In this document: piece after piece, positions 41,947 to 50,343 of the stretch
Layout of the letters: each line of letters begins with the position of its first letter
How positions within the stretch are numbered: the first letter of the stretch is position 1
Assembly (NCBI GenBank): GCA_012840725.1
Contig: DURQ01000041.1
Location: 1-64,000 of the forward strand
From: Bacillota bacterium
GTDB lineage: Bacteria; Bacillota; Limnochordia; Darwinibacteriales; Darwinibacteriaceae
DNA: 64,000 nt
Reading direction: 5' to 3'
Translations under genes and position numbers: made by a program
Notes under the pieces: generated by a model
The model's database searches: none
What the model was told of the DNA's origin: nothing
What the model saw: the letters and a program-made list of their open reading frames with translations, nothing else

Positions 41947-43623
41947 GTGCTGGTATTGATCGTGCGAAGGCAGATGCTGGTCAGGCTGCTCTGGCTCCCC
42001 ATACTAGCCTTCCTGGCCGCGGGGGCAGCGCTTACCGCACTTGCCTGGCTGGCCGATCCACCTCCCCCGCCGCGGCTGGGACTTGCCGCCCTATCGGCCG
42101 AGCTGGTCTTTGACCTGTTCCCCGGTGGCAGGTTTTCCGAGGTGGTTCTAGGAGGAGAGCGCCAGCTTGAGGAAAGCCTGGTCAGCGGCGACCTGGACTA
42201 CCTTCTGGAAATCGGAGCGCCGGGTGACGGCTTGGTGAGCTGGCCCCTGGGCTATCTGGTCCCTGCGGTTGTTGTGCCGTTCTTCTCCGAGCGCCAAGGG
42301 CTGGATGTGAGAGAACTTGAGGACCTCCTTTTCTTCCGCCCGGAACAAGTCTTGGTCGCCGCGGAGCTGGCTCTGCCGGGCTTCCCCTGGTCAGGAAAGC
42401 CGGTGCAGTACCTGCCCGCCGGCCAGGTGGTTGAGACTCTGCGTGAAAACCGCGCCGCCCTGGGGATTATCCCCCTGCAGGCACGGAGGCCCGCCGTGCG
42501 GGTTCTGCCCCTTGGCGGCGTCGATCCCCGGGAGTGCGCCGATGACCCGGAAGCCTATCCCCTGACCCGGGGCATCTACCTCAGCCAGGCGCCTCAGAGC
42601 CTCCCCGATCGGCTGAGGGCATGGGTGCAGAACCGGCTGCGCAATCCCATAGATGCTTTCCGCCTTCTGGCCCAGCAGACTGACTACGCCGATCCCTGGG
42701 CGGGGGAGGTTTCCCTTTTGGCGGCCGGGGACATCATGCTCGACCGGGATGTGAAGAAATCGGGGCTGGAAAAGGGCTGGGAGTACCTTTTTGCGGAGAC
42801 CGCTCCCCTCCTGCGCAGTGCAGATCTGAGCTTCGCTAACCTGGAGTCGCCCATCGGCGCGGCCGGCCGCTTCATCAACATGTTCCAAGCCCCTTCTCAG
42901 GCCGTGGAGGGCCTGGCCTTCGCCGGGCTCGATGTTCTGTCCCTCGCCAACAACCACGCCCTGGATTACCACCATGAAGGCTTGCTTGAGACCATGCGGC
43001 TTCTGCGGGAGTACGGAATCGACTGGGTCGGCGCAGGCCGCAATATCGAAGAAGCCCGCCGCCCGCTGATCCGGGAGGTGGGCGGAGTGAAGGTCGGTTT
43101 TCTGGCATACACCGAAATGTGGTTTGTCTATGCCCGGGAACCCATCAGCTGGCAGGCCACCCCGGACGAACCTGGTGTCGCCCCTGCAGAGCTCGATCAA
43201 GTGGTGGAAGATGTGCACCGCCTGCGGGGGCAGGTGGATGTGCTGGTTGTCAGCGTGCACTGGGGAAAGGAATATGTACACGAGCCTACGCCCGAGCAGA
43301 TGTCCCTGGCCCGGGCTGCAGCTGAAGCGGGCGCGGATATTGTACTCGGCCACCACCCCCATGTCCTTCAGGGGATCGAGTTTTGGGGGAAGGGCGTGAT
43401 CGCCTACAGCCTTGGCAACTTCGTCTTCGACCTCAACCTGCCGAGCACCTGGGAGACTGTGCTCCTCCAGTTCACCTTCACGAGGGGCGGCGTCCGCGAC
43501 TTAGACATCATTCCTGCCTACATCTCCGGCGTTCAGCCCCGCATACTTGAAGGAGCGCACAGAGAGGCGGTGTACCAGCGCCTGAGGCAGTACTCCCTGC
43601 CCCTGATGGCTCCCAGTTCTTAG
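41947..43623 (+). CDS. CapA-family (PGA capsule synthesis-like) protein
   Basis: A 558-residue membrane-anchored protein. An N-terminal helix (LWLPILAFLAAGAALTALAW) is followed by a domain of about 200 residues that looks like part of a periplasmic binding fold. The CapA metallophosphatase-like domain runs from about 255 to 540: LLAAGDIMLDRDVKKSGLEK, FANLESPIG, LSLANNHALDYHHEGL and LVVSVHWGKEY, ADIVLGHHPHVLQG. CapA proteins take part in poly-gamma-glutamate production or export, but many relatives have other roles, and no capBC genes are here. The start is a GTG at 41947 with GGGAGG upstream. Confidence 0.85.
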   Translation: MLVLIVRRQMLVRLLWLPILAFLAAGAALTALAWLADPPPPPRLGLAALSAELVFDLFPGGRFSEVVLGGERQLEESLVSGDLDYLLEIGAPGDGLVSWPLGYLVPAVVVPFFSERQGLDVRELEDLLFFRPEQVLVAAELALPGFPWSGKPVQYLPAGQVVETLRENRAALGIIPLQARRPAVRVLPLGGVDPRECADDPEAYPLTRGIYLSQAPQSLPDRLRAWVQNRLRNPIDAFRLLAQQTDYADPWAGEVSLLAAGDIMLDRDVKKSGLEKGWEYLFAETAPLLRSADLSFANLESPIGAAGRFINMFQAPSQAVEGLAFAGLDVLSLANNHALDYHHEGLLETMRLLREYGIDWVGAGRNIEEARRPLIREVGGVKVGFLAYTEMWFVYAREPISWQATPDEPGVAPAELDQVVEDVHRLRGQVDVLVVSVHWGKEYVHEPTPEQMSLARAAAEAGADIVLGHHPHVLQGIEFWGKGVIAYSLGNFVFDLNLPSTWETVLLQFTFTRGGVRDLDIIPAYISGVQPRILEGAHREAVYQRLRQYSLPLMAPSS

Positions 43624-43683
43624 TCCGCCGCTCCAACCTTCGGCATATACTGGGACTGTCAGTCAGCAGAGAGGAGGTCGACC

Positions 43684-43953
43684 GTGATGTATCTCAGCCC
43701 CCACGGCCTGCCGCACTGTCCGCCGCCGCCAAGACGAGACCCATGCCCCTGCCCAGTCACCCTCAGGGACTTTCTCAACCGCTTCGTTGAGGTGACGACA
43801 CGGTGCGGAGAGGTGTCCGGCAGACTGGTGTTCGTGGGCGAAAACTCGATTGTCCTTCAGGAATCGAGATCGGGTCAGCACATCGTGGTACGCTGCGGCG
43901 AGATCTGTTTCGTCCGGATCCCCAAGTTCGGCCCGCAGGAGGAACAGCCATGA
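43684..43953 (+). CDS. Small DUF2642-like protein, copy 1
   Basis: An 89-residue protein. After a Pro/Cys/His-rich start (LPHCPPPPRRDPCPCP) comes a single small beta domain: LRDFLNRFVEVTTRCGEVSG, RLVFVGENSIVLQ and HIVVRCGEICFVRIP. The order 'V-T-x-x-G-x-x-x-G-x-L-x-x-V-x-x-x-x-I-x-L ... V-R-x-x-x-I-x-x-V' resembles the Sm-like fold of DUF2642 (YuzF-type) proteins of spore formers. The start may be the GTG at 43684 or the ATG at 43687, both in reach of GAGGAGG. It overlaps copy 2 by 4 bases. Confidence 0.65.
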   Translation: MMYLSPHGLPHCPPPPRRDPCPCPVTLRDFLNRFVEVTTRCGEVSGRLVFVGENSIVLQESRSGQHIVVRCGEICFVRIPKFGPQEEQP

Positions 43954-44162
43954 GCTGCCGCTGCTGCCGCTGCCCGGATGGGCTGATTCCCCTTCTGGAC
44001 CGCAGGGTGGTAGTGGTGACCAAGTGCGGAGAGATCTCGGGCACACTCCGCGCGGTTGGGGAAACGTTTCTGGAAATCGAGGAAACGCATCCCAGGCTCC
44101 AACTGACGGTGGTTCAGTGCGAACAGATCTGCTATGTCAGGACAGTGCGGGTGCACCCATGA
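43950..44162 (+). CDS. Small DUF2642-like protein, copy 2
   Basis: A 70-residue paralogue of the preceding gene: a Cys-rich start (MSCRCCRCPDGL) and the same domain, VVVVTKCGEISGTLRAVGET, FLEIEE and LTVVQCEQICYVRTV. The ATG at 43950 overlaps the TGA of copy 1 and AGGAGG precedes it, so the two proteins should be made together, perhaps as a heteromer. The conserved T-x-C-G-E and x-C-x-x-I-C/F residues in both copies suggest a shared metal or structural site. Function unknown. Confidence 0.65.
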   Translation: MSCRCCRCPDGLIPLLDRRVVVVTKCGEISGTLRAVGETFLEIEETHPRLQLTVVQCEQICYVRTVRVHP

Positions 44163-44204
44163 AAGGAAAAGCCAGGCCTCTGCTGAGCCTCGCTCTTTTC
44201 GCGA

Positions 44205-44912
44205 TTAGATTGACCCGTTTAGGAACGCCTTTCTCAGGTCGGGGTCGAACTTCTCTATGGCGTAGCGCAGCATGGTGCGGGGCATTCTGCGGTAGTGCTC
44301 CTGGAGAAAGGCGTACTCGATCTCAAAGTCCCGTTTGCCGATCTCCCGCAGCATCCAGCCAACGGCCTTGTGCATCAGGTCATGCTCGTGATCGAGGAAG
44401 AACTCGGCGAGCCTTAAGGTGTCGGCAAAGTCTCCCTTACTTATGAAGTATTGAGTCGCGAGCACAGCGATGCGCTGGCGCCAGAGATGCCCCGAGCGGG
44501 CCAGCTCCCACAGGACGCTGCGATCGCGATCGTAGAGATAGGCGCCTAAGATGTTAGGTGCGGAGGTATCCACCAGATCCCAGTTGTTGATGAAATCGGC
44601 GGCTCCGAGGTAGAGCTCCACGATTTCTCTGCGCTCGGCTTCGCTCTTGGCCCGCTTAAACTTTGACACCGCCATAGCTAGGGCGGTAAAGCGGCACTCG
44701 TGGATGGGGTCCCGCAGCAGGGCCTCCAGTTCGGCCAGGGAGATCTGGCGGTAGAACTTCCGGGCTACCCGCCGCTGGTCGGGGACAGTGATGCCCCACA
44801 GGATGTCCCCCTCGCCGTAACCGCCAGGCTTTACCTGGAAGTACTTGAGCAGGAACTCTGCTTTTTCCGGATTGCTGTACTTCTGGAGTTCCTGTTTGAT
44901 CTGCTCTATCAC
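44205..44912 (-). CDS. DNA alkylation repair protein, AlkD family
   Basis: A 235-residue all-helical HEAT-like-repeat glycosylase that removes alkylated bases such as 3-methyladenine or 7-methylguanine. Matching blocks include FQVKPGGYGEGDILWGITVP, DQRRVARKF, the central NNWDLVDTSAPNILGAYL (the acid-aromatic site region) and MLREIGKRDFEIEYAFLQEH. The length is the family norm. The GTG start overlaps the stop of the GTPase-NYN gene by 4 bases, so the two are co-translated. Confidence 0.92.
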   Translation of the reverse strand: MIEQIKQELQKYSNPEKAEFLLKYFQVKPGGYGEGDILWGITVPDQRRVARKFYRQISLAELEALLRDPIHECRFTALAMAVSKFKRAKSEAERREIVELYLGAADFINNWDLVDTSAPNILGAYLYDRDRSVLWELARSGHLWRQRIAVLATQYFISKGDFADTLRLAEFFLDHEHDLMHKAVGWMLREIGKRDFEIEYAFLQEHYRRMPRTMLRYAIEKFDPDLRKAFLNGSI

Positions 44913-47545
44913 TGCTTCTTCCTCCCTGCATTCTGCCTGATCTCTTCCATCCGCTCCCTGATTTCCTCAGGGAGCCCTTCTTCCAGAGCAGCGCGGCCCA
45001 GCCTCCGCCTGTTCTTGTAGGTCGTTTCCAGCCTTTCTCGGGCCGCCTCTAATTCTTCCTTGAGCTCCCGTGCGGAGAGCAGCGCACAGCCCGCGCTCCG
45101 CAGGATCACCTGCTGCAGGGCGTCGCTGGTGGCAACCACGATTTCGTAGTCTTTCTTGAAATCGTAGGCGAACTTCTCGATGTACTCGTCGGCCGTCTGG
45201 GCTTCTTTGGTGTACACGACTTGGATGTTGTGGTGCTGTTCAACCTCGGCCACGGTGCGGTCGGGCACCGCGTAAGCGTCAAATACCACCATGACCTTGT
45301 TCTGCTTCAGTCCCTGGTAGTTGGCGAGGGCATCGAGCAGCCGGATGCGCGCGATATCCATGTTGTCCTCGGCCAGCTCTTTCAGCTCGGGCCAGGCATG
45401 GATGACGTTGTAGCCGTCCACAAGGAGGTACTGTTCCCGGGGCTCGGGCAGCCGGCCGGAAGCAGCCTGCCTGTCCTGCTTCCCGCCCGCGGCCCTGCTC
45501 TGCTTGAAGCCTGCCTGTGTTCCCCGGTTCGCGGCGGTGTCCCAGAAACCCCAGTCCTCGTAGTCGTCGGCGGAGCTCGTCACTGGATGCCTGATAACGG
45601 GGCCGGAGCCTGCCTGCCGCTTCTCCTCCTGAAGGAAAGCGGGTGCGTGCATCACGCGCTTGACCTCGTGCCAGGGCACGTACACGCTTGAGCCGTTGAA
45701 GAAAAAGATCGAGCCGGAGGGGTTGGCCGCATCGCGCTCCGGGTCGTAGCCGATGGCAGCGATCACATCCTGAGCATTGTGGCACGGCCGGTAGCCCTCA
45801 ACGCTCAGCGAAAGGCGCCCCAAACCTCTGGTATATGCGGCTACTTCCCGGTGGTAGTTGCGCATGGTTACCACAGGTGCACTGCCCACCAAAACGGCTG
45901 ACTCCCCAACTGAAGGAGCAAGCTCCCAGCTTGCCTGCATCTTTTCCATGTCGCTCATGGCGCGGCCGACCTGCTTTTCCGGGACCTCCAGGCGGAAGGA
46001 GTAATAGGGTTCCAGAAGGACGGAACGGGCTTCCATGAGCCCCTGGCGCACGGCCCGGTAGGTGGCTTCCCGGAAGTCTCCCCCTTCCGTGATCTCCCTG
46101 CTTGCCTGTCCCCCGACCAAGGTGATCTTCATATCGGTGATGGGCGAACCAGTCAGGACGCCCACATGGGTTTTTTCCTGGAGGTGGGTGAGGATCAGGC
46201 GCTGCCAGTTCTTGGCCAGCACATCTTCGCTGCAGCCCACGGCAAACTCCAGCCCGCTGCCCCGCTCACCGGGCTCCAGCAGCAGGTGGACTTCTGCATA
46301 GTGCCCCATGGGCTCGAAGTGCCCCACACCCTCAACCGCGCTCGAGATGGTCTCTTTGTACAGGATGCTGCCTTCGCCAAACTGTACCAGAAGACCAAAG
46401 CGCTCCGCGATCAGGCGCTGCAGGATCTCGGTCTGCACCTCTCCCATGAGCTGGACTTGGATCTCCTGCAGCAGCTCATCCCAGAGGATGTGCAGCGCGG
46501 GCTCTTCTTCCTCGAGCTCCCGGAGTTTGGGCAGGATGTTGCGGGCATCGCATCCCTCAGGGAGGATGATGCGGTAGGCCAGCACAGGCTCCAGTACAGG
46601 AGTGCGCGCCTGCCCCTCCGCCCCCAAGCCGTCTCCTGGCCTGGTGCGGCTGAGCCCCGTTACTGCGCAGACCGTTCCCGGACCCACCTCCTGGACCACT
46701 TCGTACTTCCCGCCCGAATAAACCCGGATCTGGTTGACTTTTTCTTCCCAACCGCTCCCCTGCACGGCATCTTTAACCTTCAGGCTCCCGCCCGTGATCT
46801 TCAGGTGTGTGAGGCGGGCACCCTGATCATCGCGGGAAATCTTGAAGACCCGGGCCCCAAACTCTCGGTGATAGCACGGCTCTTTCGTATAGGCGGCAAG
46901 CCCTTCCAGGAATTCAAGTACGCCCTCTACCTTGAGGGCCGAGCCGAAATAGACTGGAAAGAGCCGGCGGCCGGCAACTGCAGCCTGGATGGATTCGGGA
47001 GTCAGGGTGCCGGTGGCCGTGTACTCCTGGAGGAGTTCCTCGCTGCAAAGGGCTGCCTGCTCCAGGAAGTCCTCGGAGGTAAGATCGACGCAGCGGGCGT
47101 CCAGCACTTCCCAGAGCTCCCTCAGGAGTGCCTCCCGATCTGCCTTGGGCTGGTCCATCTTGTTGACAAAGATGAAGACGGGGAGCCTGTACAGTTCCAG
47201 CAGGCGCCAGATCGTGCTGGAGTGCCCCTGTACGCCGTCTGCGGCGCTGATCACGAGGATTGCGCTGTCCAGAACCTGCAGAGTCCTTTCCATTTCGGGG
47301 GAAAAATCGACATGGCCGGGGGTGTCCAGCAGAGTGAACTCCGTGCCGCCGAAATGGAAAACAGCCTGCTTGGCAAAGATGGTGATGCCCCGCTCCCGCT
47401 CAAGATCGTGGGTATCGAGGTAGGCATCGCCCTTGTCGACCCGGCCCAAACGCTGGATGCGGCCGCTTACGTAGAGCATGCTCTCGGATAATGTGGTTTT
47501 CCCTGCATCGACATGGGCCAGGATGCCCACCACTCTTCTCCCCAT
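44909..47545 (-). CDS. Tet(M)/EF-G-like GTPase fused to a Rae1/YacP-like NYN ribonuclease domain
   Basis: An 878-residue fusion. Residues 1-650 form a translational GTPase of the ribosomal-protection type: G1 AHVDAGKTTLSE, G2 RGITIFAKQ, G3 DTPGHVDF, G4 NKMD, then EF-G-like domains II-V with the domain-IV-like ending (MHAPAFLQEEKRQ). A Gly/Arg/Gln-rich linker (about 655-705) joins a C-terminal NYN domain (706-835) with YLLVDGYNVIHAWPELKEL, VVFDAY, TADEYIEKF and VVATSDALQQ, the acidic active-site pattern of YacP/Rae1, an endonuclease that cuts mRNA in the ribosomal A site. A charged helical tail ends the protein. It probably acts on ribosomes. Drug resistance is not implied. Confidence 0.88.
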   Translation of the reverse strand: MGRRVVGILAHVDAGKTTLSESMLYVSGRIQRLGRVDKGDAYLDTHDLERERGITIFAKQAVFHFGGTEFTLLDTPGHVDFSPEMERTLQVLDSAILVISAADGVQGHSSTIWRLLELYRLPVFIFVNKMDQPKADREALLRELWEVLDARCVDLTSEDFLEQAALCSEELLQEYTATGTLTPESIQAAVAGRRLFPVYFGSALKVEGVLEFLEGLAAYTKEPCYHREFGARVFKISRDDQGARLTHLKITGGSLKVKDAVQGSGWEEKVNQIRVYSGGKYEVVQEVGPGTVCAVTGLSRTRPGDGLGAEGQARTPVLEPVLAYRIILPEGCDARNILPKLRELEEEEPALHILWDELLQEIQVQLMGEVQTEILQRLIAERFGLLVQFGEGSILYKETISSAVEGVGHFEPMGHYAEVHLLLEPGERGSGLEFAVGCSEDVLAKNWQRLILTHLQEKTHVGVLTGSPITDMKITLVGGQASREITEGGDFREATYRAVRQGLMEARSVLLEPYYSFRLEVPEKQVGRAMSDMEKMQASWELAPSVGESAVLVGSAPVVTMRNYHREVAAYTRGLGRLSLSVEGYRPCHNAQDVIAAIGYDPERDAANPSGSIFFFNGSSVYVPWHEVKRVMHAPAFLQEEKRQAGSGPVIRHPVTSSADDYEDWGFWDTAANRGTQAGFKQSRAAGGKQDRQAASGRLPEPREQYLLVDGYNVIHAWPELKELAEDNMDIARIRLLDALANYQGLKQNKVMVVFDAYAVPDRTVAEVEQHHNIQVVYTKEAQTADEYIEKFAYDFKKDYEIVVATSDALQQVILRSAGCALLSARELKEELEAARERLETTYKNRRRLGRAALEEGLPEEIRERMEEIRQNAGRKKQ

Positions 47546-47633
47546 GGTCCACCTCGTTCAAGCACCCGCTCGCTTCTTTCCTATTATGGTATCAGTCGCT
47601 CCTCCTCCTGACAATGCTCCTGCCCGCGAAAAA

Positions 47634-47652
47634 GCCAGCATCAGCTGCTGGC
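47634..47652 (-). terminator. Rho-independent terminator overlapping the XRE gene stop
   Basis: A 6-bp stem GCCAGC/GCTGGC with a 7-base loop is followed on the minus strand by TTTTTCG. The stem includes the last codons and the stop of the small regulator gene. Confidence 0.85.
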
Positions 47653-47856
47653 TTCTTCTTGATACTCCAAGATGTCTCCCGGCTGGCACTCCAGCTCCCG
47701 GCAGATGGCCTCGAGAGTGCTGAAGCGGATGGCCTTCACTTTCCCTGTCTTCAGGTTCGACAGGTTGACCAGGGAAATTCCAACCTTTTCGGCGAGAACG
47801 GTGAGGGGCATTTTGCGGTCGGCTAAGACCCGATCGAGTCTCACGATGATAGGCAT
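47641..47856 (-). CDS. Small Cro/C1-type (XRE) regulator, YozG-like
   Basis: A 71-residue single-domain DNA-binding protein: IIVRLDRVLADRKMPLTVLA, EKVGISLVNLSNLKTGKV and FSTLEAICRELECQPGDILE are the five-helix fold of the short 'YozG/HTH_26' regulators. The ATG at 47856 follows AGGAGG at 6 bases. It lies 10 bases after the DUF2975 gene. DUF2975 plus this regulator is a pair that recurs in Firmicutes, as in B. subtilis YoaS/YozG. It probably controls its own operon. Confidence 0.92.
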   Translation of the reverse strand: MPIIVRLDRVLADRKMPLTVLAEKVGISLVNLSNLKTGKVKAIRFSTLEAICRELECQPGDILEYQEEASS

Positions 47857-47866
47857 AAGGACCCTC

Positions 47867-48469
47867 CTAGACCGTCTGATCCATTTCCTGCTGCAGGTAG
47901 CAGCCGTAGGCAAACACCGCCGCCAGCACTGTGAGCAAGAATCCGATGAAGGCCAGCTCCACATCGGGGGAATAGGTGACGGAAAAACCGGCAAGGGAAA
48001 AGGTGGATATCATCTTCACCGCGACCCAGCTGTTGGCGGCGGGGAATATGAAGCCACCTGCGATCACAGCCGCACCGATGTCCCGAACCCGCTTGGGGTT
48101 GCCCGGATGGAAGGGGTTGCCCGAAGCCACCGTGTCCATCACCTGCCGCAAACGCAGCACGATGAAGATAAAGAAGAGGAGATAGACGATGGCTGCCGCA
48201 GCAATGCCCTGGAATACCTCCCTCACGCCCCGCGCGGGATCGATCTTGGCGGTGTCTACCCGGTAGCGCACGAGCCCGTTGAGCTCGAAGGTGAAGCTGC
48301 TGCTGGCGAAGCGTTCTGGTGCGAAGTAGCGGTCAGGTCCGAGCACAGTGAACACCGCCATGAGCACTGCGAGGACGAGGGCAACGATCCCAGCCCAATG
48401 AAAGACCTTGAGTACTGTTCTGACCGGTCCGGCGAACTTAGCCGCCAGCCGTGCTTCTGCTGCCTGCAT
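47867..48469 (-). CDS. DUF2975 membrane protein, YoaS-like
   Basis: A 200-residue protein with four predicted helices: VFHWAGIVALVLAVLMAVFT, GIAAAAIVYLLFFIFIVLRL, a third around AAVIAGGFIFPAAN and a fourth near AFIGFLLTVLAAVFAYG. The segment RQVMDTVASGNPFHPGNPKR between helices 2 and 3 is the DUF2975 hallmark. The start at 48469 has AAAGGAGG at 8 bases. Function unknown; it is encoded with its small regulator behind a consensus promoter. Confidence 0.88.
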   Translation of the reverse strand: MQAAEARLAAKFAGPVRTVLKVFHWAGIVALVLAVLMAVFTVLGPDRYFAPERFASSSFTFELNGLVRYRVDTAKIDPARGVREVFQGIAAAAIVYLLFFIFIVLRLRQVMDTVASGNPFHPGNPKRVRDIGAAVIAGGFIFPAANSWVAVKMISTFSLAGFSVTYSPDVELAFIGFLLTVLAAVFAYGCYLQQEMDQTV

Positions 48470-48500
48470 AGTTGTGGCCTCCTTTGAACTTCTTGATCTC

Positions 48501-48530
48501 AGCATAGCACGGCGGTTTTATGTGTGTCAA
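48501..48530 (-). promoter_or_regulatory. Promoter of the DUF2975-XRE operon
   Basis: On the minus strand TTGACA (48530-48525), 18 bases, TATGCT (48506-48501). An AT-rich stretch with ATAAC and GTTTAT words just upstream may bind the small regulator. Confidence 0.8.
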
Positions 48531-48619
48531 TAACTATTTCATGTTTATCATTAAATCCTTTATGCAGAACGATAACCTCCTGCCCTCAACCCTATGCGGA
48601 ACCCAGGCAAAAAAAAAGA

Positions 48620-48633
48620 AGGCCCGCAGGCCT
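48620..48633 (-). terminator. Rho-independent terminator after the CDF gene
   Basis: A short AGGCC/GGCCT stem with a 4-base loop runs on the minus strand into TCTTTTTTTTT. The T tract is long, the stem short. Confidence 0.8.
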
Positions 48634-48634
48634 C

Positions 48635-49555
48635 TCAATGTCCACCGCCCAAACCAGCCTCCCTGGGCACGGGATCGTAGTGGATGATCAGGTGGATGCC
48701 GTCTTCCTCGAGGAAGCTCCGTTCAATGGAATCGATGATCGCATGGGTGACTACCGGGTCTTCATCCTCAGGCATCTCCACATGTGCGCTCACATAGCGC
48801 CTGTCAGGCCCGTAGTCGTGGACGATCAGGTCATGGATACCCAGGACCTGATCGTGGCCAGTGATCTTGTCGCAGATGTAGTCTACCAGCTCCGGCGAGG
48901 GGGCTTCCCCCACCAGCTGGCTGACGGTCTCCCTGATCAACCCCCAGCCATTGTTGATAATGAACAGAGCGATGATGATCGCGGCCCAGCCGTCCAGCTG
49001 CAGTCCTGTCCAGTGGTAAAGCAGCGCGCTGACCAGCACTGCCGCAGTGGCCAGCACATCATTCCTGCTGTCAAAGGACACTGCCCTCAGGGCCGAGGAA
49101 CCGATCCTGCGGCTCAGGCGGCCGTAGTACACCGCCATCCAAGTCTTGACCAGGATCGAGGTGCAGAGAACTGCGAAGAGGAGCGGGCTCAGCTTGAGGG
49201 GAGACGGCCGCAGGATTTCTCCCACTCCGCTCCTTGCCAACTCGATTCCGACAAGCAGGATCAGGACGGCCGCGCCAAGCCCGGCCAGGTACTCATAGCG
49301 GCCGTGGCCGAAGGGGTGTTCTTTGTCCGCTTTCTTCCCGGCCATCTTAAACCCAGCCCAGGTAATAACCGACCCGGCCGCATCAGTCAAGTTGTTGAAC
49401 CCGTCGGCCACCGTCGAAACGCTGCCCGCAAAGATGCCTGCGGCCAACTTGGCCGCAACCAGCAGCAGGTTCAGCGCAATTCCCCGGCGGCTGGCTGAAC
49501 TGCCCACCAGGTTCCGCGTACCGCCCTCGGCCACCTTGCCCACTCCCTCAACCAT
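48635..49555 (-). CDS. Cation diffusion facilitator family transporter
   Basis: A 306-residue metal-proton antiporter exporting Zn, Mn, Fe or Cd from the cytoplasm. Six helices: TM2 and TM5 carry the metal ligands in VADGFNNLTDAAGSVI and FDSRNDVLATAAV, and the loop HPFGHGRYEYLAG is typical. A C-terminal cytoplasmic domain (HVEMPEDEDPVVTHAIIDSI) binds metal in relatives. The motif DGFNN/DSRND departs from the zinc-type HxxxD/HxxxD pattern and is closer to the Mn- or Fe-type (DxxxD) clade. The start may be the ATG at 49555 or a GTG at 49534 with a better upstream GAGGGAG. It follows the IMPase gene by 2 bases. Confidence 0.9.
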   Translation of the reverse strand: MVEGVGKVAEGGTRNLVGSSASRRGIALNLLLVAAKLAAGIFAGSVSTVADGFNNLTDAAGSVITWAGFKMAGKKADKEHPFGHGRYEYLAGLGAAVLILLVGIELARSGVGEILRPSPLKLSPLLFAVLCTSILVKTWMAVYYGRLSRRIGSSALRAVSFDSRNDVLATAAVLVSALLYHWTGLQLDGWAAIIIALFIINNGWGLIRETVSQLVGEAPSPELVDYICDKITGHDQVLGIHDLIVHDYGPDRRYVSAHVEMPEDEDPVVTHAIIDSIERSFLEEDGIHLIIHYDPVPREAGLGGGH

Positions 49556-49557
49556 CG

Positions 49558-50325
49558 TTAACCCTGGATTAACCCAAGCAGCTCCGCGTGGATCAGCCCG
49601 TTTGAAGCGCAGATGTTAGTTCCCAGGGGATTGAACTTCCCTCCTGTACAGTCGGTGACCTTGCCCCCAGCTTCCTGCACGATCAGGCCTCCTGCAGCTA
49701 GGTCCCAGGGCTCCAAAACCAGCTCCCAGAAGGCATCCAACCGGCCCGCTGCCACCTGGCAGAGATCCAGGGCTGCTGCCCCCAGGGAGCGTACCGCCTG
49801 GGAAGCTTTCATCACACGGCAGAAGGGCTCCAGGTTGTTGACCTCTGATGTGGCAACATCATAGGGAAAGCCCGAGGCCAGCAGGCTCCGGAGAACCGTT
49901 TCTGTCTTGGAAACCTGGATCCGCTGACCGTTTAGAAAAGCTCCGCTGCCCTTTTCAGCCGCATAGCACTCTTGATGTAGGGGATCGTAGACGACGCCCA
50001 AAACCGCATCTCCACCCTTAACCAGCGCGATAGATACACAAAAATGCCGAAAGCCGTGGGCAAAGTTGGTAGTTCCATCCAGGGGGTCGATAACCCACAG
50101 GTAATCGTCGGCGCCAGCAGTCTGCCCGCCCTCTTCCGCCAGGATGGCGTGTTGGGGAAACCTCCTGCGCAGCTCCCCCACGACGTATGCCTCGGATGCC
50201 TTGTCGGCATCGGTAACCAGATCGATCGTGCCCTTGGCCTGCACACATACTCCAGTGTGAAGCTTCTCGATCAAAATCCTACCCGCGCCCAGTGCTATTT
50301 CCTTTACAACATCGATTTCTACCAA
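49558..50325 (-). CDS. Inositol monophosphatase family protein (SuhB-like)
   Basis: A 255-residue Mg-dependent sugar-phosphate phosphatase. Metal and catalytic motifs are ILAEEGGQ, WVIDPLDGTTNFAHGF and EPWDLAAGGLIVQEAGG. Members act on inositol phosphate, fructose bisphosphate or related compounds. It starts at a TTG (50325) with GGGAGG 8 bases upstream. It is the third gene of an ATPase-permease-IMPase-CDF run with small gaps. Confidence 0.93.
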   Translation of the reverse strand: MVEIDVVKEIALGAGRILIEKLHTGVCVQAKGTIDLVTDADKASEAYVVGELRRRFPQHAILAEEGGQTAGADDYLWVIDPLDGTTNFAHGFRHFCVSIALVKGGDAVLGVVYDPLHQECYAAEKGSGAFLNGQRIQVSKTETVLRSLLASGFPYDVATSEVNNLEPFCRVMKASQAVRSLGAAALDLCQVAAGRLDAFWELVLEPWDLAAGGLIVQEAGGKVTDCTGGKFNPLGTNICASNGLIHAELLGLIQG

Positions 50326-50343
50326 CTAGAGAACCTCCCGTGA

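Noticed and set aside
44909-47545. Calling the Tet(M)-like protein a tetracycline-resistance gene
   Set aside because: The NYN fusion and chromosomal operon with AlkD argue against an acquired resistance gene; the GTPase alone does not prove resistance.
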